Assembly: GCA_964544475.1 (NCBI GenBank)
Contig: CAZJBS010000004.1
Location: 124,001 to 188,000 of the forward strand
Length of the DNA stretch: 64,000 nt
From: CAZJBS01 sp964544475
GTDB lineage: Bacteria > CLD3 > SB21
Direction: 5' to 3'
The notes beneath the pieces are model-generated. The model saw only the letters and a program-made list of their open reading frames with translations, did no database searches and was not told the DNA's origin. Below, piece after piece: positions 40,014 to 48,042 of the stretch. Both the position numbers and the translations under genes were made by a program. Numbering within the stretch: position 1 is the stretch's first letter; every line of letters begins with the position of its first letter.

Positions 40014-42779
40014 ATGATTGATATCAAACACGTCCTGACCGTCGGTGTCGATGACGCCACCAAAGAAATGTATGATCCATACATCGACGAAATAACTTCC
40101 CGTCTTCACCTGGATCCTTCCAGTGCCAAGGCGGCGCTCAAGGCTTTGATGAACATTCTCATCACCCTTGAAGAGAACAAGGATTTTGGAGGTGGCTACG
40201 ATTCGCTGCCGTCATTCTTCATCACGCACCGCGTGATGTATATGAAACTCTTCGATCACCTGGTCAAGCTCGGATTCACCGCCGAACAGGTCGACGGTTT
40301 CTTGTTCCAACGCCAATCCATCCCTGTCGATGGGCCTGCTTTTATTGAGATTTTTGGTAAAGAAATCAACGCCGTTTTCGGCACGTTTCAGCCGTACCTG
40401 GATGCCGATGACGACGTGGACCGATTTTCAAGAGTCATTGATCTGTACGTGAAGTTTCTCCAGTCGGTCAACGATCCGGCGGCGATGGTCAGGTTGATTC
40501 ATCGGTTTTCAAGATTTTCTGACAGAATTTATCTTGCCGGTTATAAGAAGGCCCAGGACGGCTGGGGAGGCAAGCTGGATTTGGACGCCGATGTTTATCC
40601 GCTATTTTTCAAAGACATCCTGCGCGAAGAACTTCACGAATACGACTACTCGGAATACGTTATCTCATTTTTGTATGATCGTCTGAAGGAAGTGGGAGAT
40701 GCGGAAACGGCGTTGCCAGAATTATACGAATTCATGCATGAACTTCGGACGAATCCGGGTTTCGTCAAAGCCATCAAATCAGGCGATCAAACGTTGGCGT
40801 CGGAAATAGCCAAGACCATTGACCTGATCGAGGAACAGAAGGGCGAGGCGCTATCGAAATCCTCGCGCCATCGTGTCATTCGTGAATTGACGGCCTATGA
40901 AAACCTCGAAGGTGTCATCTATTATTATTTCGATGAACGTCGTTTTCGCAAAATTCTACATGACACGAAAAACGACGCCATGATGGAATTGGCGCTTCGC
41001 CTGATGAAAGATTATCCGCCCAAGACGAAGCATCTCGTCATGTATGCCTTGGGCAAGTTGTTGCTCGCCCCTGGTTCTCAAATCCGGCTGGACGAATCGA
41101 CGCTTCAGATGATATGCAGCAATTTCAAAGCCGATGTAGACGCCATTTACAGCGATGAGGTCATGAACAACCTGCCCGCGCAGTACCGCCAGAGGGTGCC
41201 TGACCTGGAAATTCGATTCTTTCTCAACCGTATGATGACCAATACAACCACGCTGGACGGATTCGAAGAAGTTCAGAAGCGCTTTCGCCATTACCTCACG
41301 AAACAGGACGATTTCCCGCTCATTCATGAAATTTTCATCGAACGGGCGGCCGAAGACCGTCATGCCGCCGCGTTGATGTCGTTCTATATTGCCGCTCTTC
41401 TAATGAATGACCTGGGAGACGTCGTGTCGGATCAGTTGATCAAAGTGCTGGCCGGGCGCCTGGCTTTGACCTACAGTTTCACACGGCGAATCAACCTTTT
41501 CAAGGAGGTCAAGAAGTTGCGTTACGAGTTTGACGGTAACGCGGCCGGCAAGGAAACCTTATGGTACAATGGATTTGACCGCCAGCACCTGCCGGTTCCT
41601 GAAAATGAAAAAGGACGCCCTCTCAAAGACCGGCCTTTTGATGAGCAGTGGATAATTCTTTATCACTACATCAACAATCGTGAATTGATGTATGCCCTGC
41701 AAATGATCGATGAATCGGTGCTTTTCGAACACCTTCTAAACCGAACGCAGAACGATGAAGAAGTGAAGGCGGCGCGTGCCGATTTGAGGGAGAAAGTATA
41801 CAAGATCATCGACGACAAATTCCTTGATATGTTGACCAACGAGGATGAACAACAGAAACACCAGGCCGAAAACCAGGGTGTATTTCCTGTTGCGTATTAC
41901 GGTAAGTACGAGAAAATCCGCAGCATTATTATTGCGCAATTCATGGCGTCAAGTTGGGACGTGGAAGTTCATGAGTTGCGCCGCAAAGGCAAACGACCCT
42001 ATATCAAGATCAGTCAGACAGACCTTCTCCGGAGCATCAAGAATATCGATGCCATGCGGATATTGGAACAATATGAATACAAGGAAGCCCGAGAAAACAT
42101 AGACGTCAACACGTTGCGGAAACAGGCCGACCAGCGCGGTCAGTTGCTTGGATTTGTCAACCGGGTGCTGAGTGAGGAAGCGAAAGCCCTTCAAAAACTG
42201 AATGGTCTAACGGATGACGCCCTGGCCTTGCTCAGCTATGCGTCAACCAAACTGCGCAGTACAGAATTGCGTGTGGAGTTGGGTGTGCGCCAGCTTGTCG
42301 AACGTCTGAAGGCCGACCTCGGTCAACCCATTGCCGCCGAACCGCTGCGACTCGAAGAAATTCTCAAGGATTGCTTCGCCGGGAAGTACGGCAAAGTGGA
42401 TGTCAAGGTTATTAAGAAGGACAAGACCGGAAAGATCCTTATTGATCCCGAGACCGGCGAAGAAGCTGAAAAGACCTACACGATCACTCAGGACAAGTTC
42501 CCGGAGTACCTGGATTCACCGCGAAAAGAAATTTTTGGACTGGAAAAGAACTCGCTTTACCGGATATTCTACATGATCACGCTTCACAGTATTTTGGCGG
42601 AGACGGCGGGTTCCATGGCTTTCATCCAGGAGGCGCTTGCCACCAACAAGTACGTCGTGGCCGCGGACGGTTTGAAGCAGCAGGCGCTTGAGAACCACGA
42701 GGTGCTTGACTACGCCAGAATTAAGATGGATATGTTCAATCAGCTGTCACCATTCGAACTGCAATCGGCTTACGTGTGA
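40014..42779 (+). CDS. Large cytosolic helical protein, unknown family
   Basis: A 921-residue protein with no signal peptide or membrane span. It is almost entirely alpha-helical, charged and slightly acidic, with repeated helix pairs such as VIDLYVKFLQSVNDP, LALRLMKDYPPKTKHLV and LREKVYKIIDDKFLDML. Near residue 795-835 there is one short beta-like piece (VDVKVIKKDKTGKILIDPETGEE). I see no nucleotide-binding, zinc or catalytic motif. Codon usage and reading frame look native, so it is a real gene. Its place, 17 bp after an acyl-CoA ligase, hints at cotranscription but not at a function. Confidence 0.7.
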   Translation: MIDIKHVLTVGVDDATKEMYDPYIDEITSRLHLDPSSAKAALKALMNILITLEENKDFGGGYDSLPSFFITHRVMYMKLFDHLVKLGFTAEQVDGFLFQRQSIPVDGPAFIEIFGKEINAVFGTFQPYLDADDDVDRFSRVIDLYVKFLQSVNDPAAMVRLIHRFSRFSDRIYLAGYKKAQDGWGGKLDLDADVYPLFFKDILREELHEYDYSEYVISFLYDRLKEVGDAETALPELYEFMHELRTNPGFVKAIKSGDQTLASEIAKTIDLIEEQKGEALSKSSRHRVIRELTAYENLEGVIYYYFDERRFRKILHDTKNDAMMELALRLMKDYPPKTKHLVMYALGKLLLAPGSQIRLDESTLQMICSNFKADVDAIYSDEVMNNLPAQYRQRVPDLEIRFFLNRMMTNTTTLDGFEEVQKRFRHYLTKQDDFPLIHEIFIERAAEDRHAAALMSFYIAALLMNDLGDVVSDQLIKVLAGRLALTYSFTRRINLFKEVKKLRYEFDGNAAGKETLWYNGFDRQHLPVPENEKGRPLKDRPFDEQWIILYHYINNRELMYALQMIDESVLFEHLLNRTQNDEEVKAARADLREKVYKIIDDKFLDMLTNEDEQQKHQAENQGVFPVAYYGKYEKIRSIIIAQFMASSWDVEVHELRRKGKRPYIKISQTDLLRSIKNIDAMRILEQYEYKEARENIDVNTLRKQADQRGQLLGFVNRVLSEEAKALQKLNGLTDDALALLSYASTKLRSTELRVELGVRQLVERLKADLGQPIAAEPLRLEEILKDCFAGKYGKVDVKVIKKDKTGKILIDPETGEEAEKTYTITQDKFPEYLDSPRKEIFGLEKNSLYRIFYMITLHSILAETAGSMAFIQEALATNKYVVAADGLKQQALENHEVLDYARIKMDMFNQLSPFELQSAYV

Positions 42780-42851
42780 TGGCTCTTACTGATTTGCTTG
42801 TCTCGTATGATTCGGATTTTGAAGCCCGCCAATTTGCCGAGGAGGCCAGTC

Positions 42852-44471
42852 ATGAAATCGCTTTGTTTCAGCCTGATCTTCGCCATGATGATCCTGTCGA
42901 TCGGTTGTGGAAAGTCTGAGAAAAAAGAAGCGCCCACCGTTGTCGATTCGGTGAAACCGAGGCGCGGGGGTACCCTCACATATGCCAAGAATGGCTCTCC
43001 TATTACGCTTGATCCGGCCTTGACGCAGGAAACCGAATCGTCGGTCATTGTTGTGAACCTGTTTGACTGCTTGGTCGAACAGAAGGCTGGGCGGGCGGCC
43101 TTGGATCCAGGGCTCGCCAGGTCATGGGACATTTCACAAGACGGGTTGACATACACATTTCGATTGCGTCGTGGGGTCAGATTCCAGGATGGCACACCCT
43201 TCGACGCCCAGGCCGTGCTTTTTGCGATCAATCGCCAGCGCGACCCGAAACACCCCTACCATGGACGCGGCATCAACTATGAATTTTGGAGAAGTTTTGA
43301 CGTCGATCATATCCTGAAAGATATCGAGGCGCCCAATGATTCGACCGTTGTCATGACGCTGTTCAATCCCGACGCTACATTTCTGAATGTGCTTTCGTTG
43401 AATTTCATGGCCATCGTCAGCCCGACAGCGGTTGCCAAGTACGGCAAAGACTTCTACAAGAACCCCGTGGGATCCGGCGCATTTAAGTTTGTGAGCTGGA
43501 CCTCCGATGGCACTGTGACAACCGTTGCCAATGAAGACTACTGGAACGGCCGCCCATATGTCGATACGTTGATTTTCAAACCCGTACCCGATGGCCGGCT
43601 GCGATGGCAAATGCTCAAATCAGGCGAAGTCGACATGATGTCGACGCCCGATCAGGCTGACGCCATAGAGATTGAATCGACACCCCAGGTCAAATACTCG
43701 AAACAACCGGGAGTCACGGTTGCTTATCTTGGCATGAACATGCTGAAAAAACCGTTCGACAATGTCAAGGTTCGCCAAGCCATCGTCTACGCCATCAATC
43801 GGGACACCCTGGTCCGTCGCGTTTTCGGCTCTTTGGGCAGACCGGCCAAGAATCCCATCCCGCCCAGCATTCTTGGATACAACGAAGAAATCCGGTTTAC
43901 ACCGTTTGATCCGGAAAAATCAAAACAGCTGTTGGCCGAAGCCGGTTTTCCGAAAGGTTTCAAATGCTCGCTTTGGACTCTTCCGATTGTGCGTGAATAC
44001 ATGCCAAATGGGCGGCTTGCCGCGGAGCTGATCCAAAAAGATCTTCGCGCCGTGGGTATTGAAACTCAGATTGTCGTGTATCCATGGGATGAGTTCCTCC
44101 GTCGCAGGGGACACGGCGAACATGAATTGACTGTATCCGGTTGGACCGGTGATGCGCCGGATCCGCATTTCTTTTTCTATCCGTTGTTGGATCGCACCAG
44201 TGCCCTCAAGGAATCTTCAACAAATGCCGCGTTTTATACGAGCGTGGCCATGCACGATCTGATCACCAAAGGAAAGACGGTCTCCGATCCCCTTGAGCGA
44301 AGCAAGACCTATAAAGAAGCCTGCATTCTGTTCAATGAAGACCTCCCGTGGTTCACCATTGCCCATTCGGTAACTATGCTTCCCATGCGAGACTATGTCA
44401 TGGATTTCCAGCTTCATTCGTCCGCGATACGAAAATTCGAAAAGGTCTGGCTGAACAAGCAAGCCCCGTAA
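42852..44471 (+). CDS. ABC transporter substrate-binding lipoprotein (DppA/OppA type)
   Basis: A 539-residue extracytoplasmic solute-binding protein of family 5. Lipoprotein signal with lipobox LSIGC (Cys at residue 19). The mature part shows RGGTLTYAKNGSPITLDPALTQ, WDISQDGLTYTFRLRRGVRFQDGTPFDAQAV and VGSGAFKFVSW, all usual for peptide/nickel-binding proteins. Start at 42852 because AGGAGG lies just before it; the open frame from 42798 would bury the signal peptide. No permease or ATPase genes are adjacent, so the transporter partners are elsewhere. Confidence 0.92.
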   Translation: MKSLCFSLIFAMMILSIGCGKSEKKEAPTVVDSVKPRRGGTLTYAKNGSPITLDPALTQETESSVIVVNLFDCLVEQKAGRAALDPGLARSWDISQDGLTYTFRLRRGVRFQDGTPFDAQAVLFAINRQRDPKHPYHGRGINYEFWRSFDVDHILKDIEAPNDSTVVMTLFNPDATFLNVLSLNFMAIVSPTAVAKYGKDFYKNPVGSGAFKFVSWTSDGTVTTVANEDYWNGRPYVDTLIFKPVPDGRLRWQMLKSGEVDMMSTPDQADAIEIESTPQVKYSKQPGVTVAYLGMNMLKKPFDNVKVRQAIVYAINRDTLVRRVFGSLGRPAKNPIPPSILGYNEEIRFTPFDPEKSKQLLAEAGFPKGFKCSLWTLPIVREYMPNGRLAAELIQKDLRAVGIETQIVVYPWDEFLRRRGHGEHELTVSGWTGDAPDPHFFFYPLLDRTSALKESSTNAAFYTSVAMHDLITKGKTVSDPLERSKTYKEACILFNEDLPWFTIAHSVTMLPMRDYVMDFQLHSSAIRKFEKVWLNKQAP

Positions 44472-44495
44472 GTCGGGCGATTTCTCAAATAGCAT

Positions 44496-44524
44496 TTGAT
44501 TCTGTGGGTCGAATAGGCTATTTT
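44496..44524 (+). promoter_or_regulatory. Candidate sigma-70 promoter for sppA
   Basis: TTGATT at 44496-44501, exactly 17 bp, TATTTT at 44519-44524, and a leader of about 20 bases to the sppA ATG. Confidence 0.5.
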
Positions 44525-44550
44525 CCGCGTCCAGTATTGAAAAAGGACGC

Positions 44551-45438
44551 ATGAAGAATAAAATAACCTGGTTCTTCCTCATCTTGTTGGGATTCTGTTT
44601 TGTTGGCATGGGGATTTTTCTGGTCTACACGTTTTTCAGGCCGGATGTGAGTATCGGCCGCCGAATCGCTTTGATAGAATTGGACGGGGAAATCGTTGAC
44701 GCACGGGATGTGGTGCGCCAGTTCAAGAAGTACGGCGACGATGAATCCGTGGAGGCCATTGTTTTTCGAATCGAGAGCCCCGGAGGCGGTATCACGCCTT
44801 CTCAAGAAATATTCGATATGGTCCGCAAGATCCGGCTAAAAGGAAAACCGGTGATTGCTTCCATGGGCAGTGTGGCTGCTTCGGGCGGTTATTACGTCGC
44901 TTGTGCCGCCGATACCATCGTGGCCAACCCCGGAACCATCACGGGCAGCATTGGCGTTATCATACAATATCCAAATATCGACGGTTTGCTGGACAAAATC
45001 GGTGTCCGGTTCACGACCATCAAGAGTGGCGAATTCAAGGATGCCTTTAGCCCATTCCGGGGAATGGCTCCGAATGAATCCGCGTATCTGCAGGATTTTG
45101 TCATGAATGCATATGGACAGTTTATTCGGGCTGTCGCCGAAGAAAGGGGATTGGACACCGCCTATGTCAAGCAACAGGCCGACGGACGTGTTTTCACCGG
45201 AGAGCAGGCTTTGGCGTTGAGGCTCGTTGATGTTCTGGGATCGTATGACGATGCCATCCTTCTGGCCGCCAAACGTGTCGGCATGGATGGTGACCCGCAA
45301 ACCACAAAAGAACGCAAGCGGCGACCGTCGGTGTTCGAGTTGCTGTTCGAAGAAGACGCGGCGGCGAAGATCGAATCAGCCATGGCGCTTCCGGTATTCA
45401 AGAGTTATCCGGTCGTCAGTTACAAATACGGCTTCTGA
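44551..45438 (+). CDS. sppA: Signal peptide peptidase SppA (36K type)
   Basis: A 295-residue membrane-anchored serine protease that breaks down leftover signal peptides. One N-terminal span (6-28), then the ClpP-like fold with RIESPGGG, nucleophile Ser111 in VAASGGYY and general base Lys163 in GEFKD; the 52-residue spacing between them matches short SppA enzymes. The C-terminal Lys/Arg stretch is cytoplasmic or periplasmic linker. It lies 1 bp before the HU gene. Confidence 0.93.
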   Translation: MKNKITWFFLILLGFCFVGMGIFLVYTFFRPDVSIGRRIALIELDGEIVDARDVVRQFKKYGDDESVEAIVFRIESPGGGITPSQEIFDMVRKIRLKGKPVIASMGSVAASGGYYVACAADTIVANPGTITGSIGVIIQYPNIDGLLDKIGVRFTTIKSGEFKDAFSPFRGMAPNESAYLQDFVMNAYGQFIRAVAEERGLDTAYVKQQADGRVFTGEQALALRLVDVLGSYDDAILLAAKRVGMDGDPQTTKERKRRPSVFELLFEEDAAAKIESAMALPVFKSYPVVSYKYGF

Positions 45439-45439
45439 C

Positions 45440-45724
45440 ATGAACTTCACAAAAGCAGATTTGATACAACAGATTTCCGATGCGGTCGGCCTCCAGCGGA
45501 TCGAGACGGAAGCGGTGCTGAATGCGTTCATCTACTTCATCAATGACGCTCTGAAAAAAGGCCATGAAGTCGAGATCAGGGGTTTGGGGAGCTTCCGGAT
45601 TATCGAACGCGAACCACGCCTGGCCAGGAATCCAAAGACCGGCGAGAAGATCCAGTTGCCCAAACGAAGGTCTCCTCAGTTCAGGCCTTCCAAAGACTTG
45701 AAGAAATCAGTCAACTCACAATAA
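45440..45724 (+). CDS. HU/IHF-family DNA-binding protein
   Basis: A 94-residue nucleoid protein: FTKADLIQQISDAVGL, the conserved GLGSFRIIEREPRLARNPKTGEKIQLPKRRSPQFRPSKDLK arm-and-saddle region. It bends DNA as a homo- or heterodimer. The start at 45440 follows the sppA stop directly; the longer upstream frame overlaps sppA. SD is not obvious, so translational coupling is likely. Confidence 0.94.
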   Translation: MNFTKADLIQQISDAVGLQRIETEAVLNAFIYFINDALKKGHEVEIRGLGSFRIIEREPRLARNPKTGEKIQLPKRRSPQFRPSKDLKKSVNSQ

Positions 45725-45751
45725 ATCATGAATCCCTGAAAGGAGGTCGGC

Positions 45752-45847
45752 ATGCCTTGCGGTCGTAAGAGAAAAAGAAGAAAAATGGCCACTCACAAGC
45801 GGAAAAAACGACTGAGAAGAGATCGTCACAAGAAGAAACTTCGCTGA
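45752..45847 (+). CDS. bS22-like 31-residue basic peptide (AURKAIP1/COX24 domain)
   Basis: A 31-codon ORF with a perfect AGGAGG SD five bases before ATG. The peptide starts MPCGRKRKRRKMATHKRKKR and ends in HKKKLR; over half of its residues are Lys or Arg. This is the pattern of the short AURKAIP1/COX24-domain proteins of Bacteroidota and relatives, counterparts of the small ribosomal subunit protein bS22/mS38. It probably binds 16S rRNA helix 44. It follows the HU gene by 27 bp. Confidence 0.85.
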   Translation: MPCGRKRKRRKMATHKRKKRLRRDRHKKKLR

Positions 45848-45943
45848 TAGCGGATTCTTTCCCCACCAAGGGGCTGTTCCAGGTTCATTCGCCCCGGCGA
45901 TGTGGTTTGGAATGGCCCTTTTCTTTTTGAGAAGGAGAACGGA

Positions 45944-46909
45944 ATGACCATGATGTGGTTTATTTGGCAGGTTTTCCTCGGACCGGGCATCGCGCAGGAC
46001 AAGTTGGTTCACACGTATTCCATCGTCGCACGCGATTCCGTGACGGGTGAGTTTGGTGTTGCCGTGCAGTCGCACTGGTTTTCCGTCGGCTCCGTTGTGT
46101 CCTGGGCTGAGGCCGGGATCGGAGCGATAGCCACGCAATCCCTCGTCAATGTTTCCTTTGGTCCCCGGGGACTTGAACTACTGAAATCCGGAAAATGCGC
46201 CCAGGACGTCGTGAACGAACTGCTGGAATCCGATGAAGGCAGGGAAGTTCGCCAACTGGCCGTGATCGACCGCCATGGACATGTGGCCACTCATACGGGT
46301 TCAATGTGCATCCCGGCGGCCGGCCATTACATTGGACATGGTTATTCGGTACAAGCCAACCTGATGCTTAATGACAAAGTTTGGCCCGCGATGGCAAAGG
46401 CCTTCGAAACTGCCCGCGGCCCCCTCGCTGAGAGAATGCTCGCCGCATTGGAAGCCGGAGAAAATGCCGGTGGTGACATTCGAGGAAGTCAGTCCGCCGC
46501 CATTCTGGTTGTCAAGCCTCAGTCAACAGGCAAAGTCTGGGAGGACCGTCTGATTGATCTTAGAGTGGAGGACCACGCAGACCCGATTGGTGAAATGAAA
46601 CGTCTCCTCAGTATCCACCGCGCGTATGAGTTCATGAACAACGGCGATCTGGCAATGGAAAAAAACGACGTCGAAGCCGCTCTGAAATACTATGCCTCAG
46701 CAGAGTCCCTTTTCCCTGGAAATCTGGAGATGCAGTATTGGCATGCCGTGTCGTTGGCCAATGCGGGTCTTGTTGACCGGGCCTTGCCGATATTCTCGAC
46801 AGTTTTTTCAAAGGACGAAAACTGGCGTGTCCTTACGAGGCGATTGCCGGCTGTCAAATTGTTGAATGTCAACGGAAACGATCTCGAGAGAATCCTGCAG
46901 GTCAAGTGA
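45944..46909 (+). CDS. DUF1028 protein with TPR-like C-terminus
   Basis: A 321-residue protein. A short hydrophobic N-terminus (MMWFIWQVFLGPGIAQ) may be a signal peptide. The DUF1028 domain (about 17-225) is an Ntn-hydrolase-like fold: HTYSIVARDSVTGEFGVAVQSHWFSVG, WAEAGIGAIATQS. A C-terminal helical part (235-300) looks like TPR repeats. Enzyme activity is unproven in this family. Start 45944 has SD AAGGAG. It lies 1 bp before truA. Confidence 0.85.
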   Translation: MTMMWFIWQVFLGPGIAQDKLVHTYSIVARDSVTGEFGVAVQSHWFSVGSVVSWAEAGIGAIATQSLVNVSFGPRGLELLKSGKCAQDVVNELLESDEGREVRQLAVIDRHGHVATHTGSMCIPAAGHYIGHGYSVQANLMLNDKVWPAMAKAFETARGPLAERMLAALEAGENAGGDIRGSQSAAILVVKPQSTGKVWEDRLIDLRVEDHADPIGEMKRLLSIHRAYEFMNNGDLAMEKNDVEAALKYYASAESLFPGNLEMQYWHAVSLANAGLVDRALPIFSTVFSKDENWRVLTRRLPAVKLLNVNGNDLERILQVK

Positions 46910-46910
46910 C

Positions 46911-47639
46911 ATGCGTAATATCCGGATTCTGGTCGAATACGACGGGACGAAATTCCATGGATGGCAAATCCAACGAAATCTGCGAACGGTGCAGGATGAA
47001 CTGAAAAAGGCTGTTCGGGCCATCACCATGGAAACGGTGTCCGTGGAAGGCGCCGGCCGGACAGATGCGGGTGTTCATGCCAGGGGGCAAGTGGCCAATT
47101 TCAAGATAGAAAAAGCCATAAGTTTGTTTGATTTGCAGAAAGGGCTTAATGCGGTTTTGCCGCACGACATTCGGATAAAACAAACCGAGGAAGTTGACGA
47201 ATTCTTCCACGCCCGTTTCTCGGCAACCGAGCGGCGGTATGCGTACTACATCGCCCAGCAGCCCCTGGCGATCGGTCGTCAGTATGTTTACTACTATTGC
47301 CATCCTCTCGATGTCCCCATTATGCAGGACGCCGCCCGGTTGTTGATCGGCATGAAGAGTTTCAAGTCGTTCTGTCTTGCGAAAGCGGAGGTCAATCATT
47401 ACATCTGCGATGTGCGCAAAGCTGAATGGTCGGTTTCATCAAACATGCTCGTGTTTTCCATTCATGCCAACCGGTTTCTTCACAATATGGTCCGCAGCAT
47501 CGTAGGAACCATGATTCGCATTGGAACGGGCCGATTGACCACACGGGATTTGCATGGCATTCTTGAAAAACAAGACCGTCGACTGGCGGGATTCACGGCT
47601 CCATCGGCGGGATTGGTGTTGGAAGAAGTAATCTACTGA
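46911..47639 (+). CDS. truA: tRNA pseudouridine(38-40) synthase TruA
   Basis: A 242-residue enzyme that isomerises uridines 38-40 in tRNA anticodon arms. Motifs: RNIRILVEYDGTKFHGWQIQ, catalytic Asp in EGAGRTDAGVHARGQVANF, RFSATERRYAYYI and FLHNMVRSIVGTMIRIG. The start at 46911 follows the DUF1028 stop by one base; the longer frame overlaps that gene. Confidence 0.95.
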   Translation: MRNIRILVEYDGTKFHGWQIQRNLRTVQDELKKAVRAITMETVSVEGAGRTDAGVHARGQVANFKIEKAISLFDLQKGLNAVLPHDIRIKQTEEVDEFFHARFSATERRYAYYIAQQPLAIGRQYVYYYCHPLDVPIMQDAARLLIGMKSFKSFCLAKAEVNHYICDVRKAEWSVSSNMLVFSIHANRFLHNMVRSIVGTMIRIGTGRLTTRDLHGILEKQDRRLAGFTAPSAGLVLEEVIY

Positions 47640-47653
47640 ATCAATAAGCCCTC

Positions 47654-47809
47654 ATGGACAGCAATAACAAAGCACGCTGTGAGAAATGGAAGGACTGGTT
47701 CCGACGCGGAGCGAAGATCGGTTTTTGGTTCTTCTTTCTAAAAGGATTGTTATGGTTGCTTGTACCGGCCGCTCTGTTGCTCTTTGGACTGGAGTGCAAT
47801 CCGGAATAG
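47654..47809 (+). CDS. Small single-span membrane protein
   Basis: A 51-residue ORF: charged front (MDSNNKARCEKWKDWFRRG), then one long hydrophobic span (IGFWFFFLKGLLWLLVPAALLLFGL) and a short tail ECNPE. The KIGFWxFFxxKGLLWL pattern is similar to tiny membrane proteins in Bacteroidota genomes that are sometimes mislabelled alanyl-tRNA synthetase. It lies 14 bp after truA in the same direction; SD is weak. Role unknown. Confidence 0.55.
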   Translation: MDSNNKARCEKWKDWFRRGAKIGFWFFFLKGLLWLLVPAALLLFGLECNPE

Positions 47810-47836
47810 ATCGTTGCGTGCAAAGCCATTCGTGAT

Positions 47837-47865
47837 TTGACAGTGATCCGTTGGTCCGTTAGTGT
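47837..47865 (+). promoter_or_regulatory. Candidate sigma-70 promoter with long leader for the Na/Pi transporter
   Basis: Perfect -35 TTGACA at 47837-47842, 17 bp, weaker -10 TAGTGT at 47860-47865. The leader to the ATG at 48043 would be about 170 bases and contains the hairpin at 47999. Confidence 0.35.
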
Positions 47866-47998
47866 TCGCCGAAAATTGTGTTGTTATTGCCGGCGCTTTT
47901 GACGAAATTTTGGCCGTTATTCGTGACGATCTATACCTAACTTGAACATGGACTCGAGCGAACTACATCACGCTCTGTCTTATTGATGAATCAGACCG

Positions 47999-48025
47999 AC
48001 AGGAGTGCCCGTTAAGCACTCCTGT
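47999..48025 (+). promoter_or_regulatory. Hairpin just upstream of the Na/Pi transporter SD
   Basis: ACAGGAGTGC pairs perfectly with GCACTCCTGT across a 7-base loop. It is followed by TTTGTATT and then the AGGAGG ribosome site at 48033. It could be the terminator of the upstream run or a leader attenuator; the T run is short. Confidence 0.5.
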
Positions 48026-48042
48026 TTGTATTAGGAGGATTT

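Noticed and set aside
47999..48025. CIRCE-like element for HrcA
   Set aside because: The arms are in the opposite order (GAGTGC first, GCACTC second) and the spacer is 7 bases, so this is not CIRCE.
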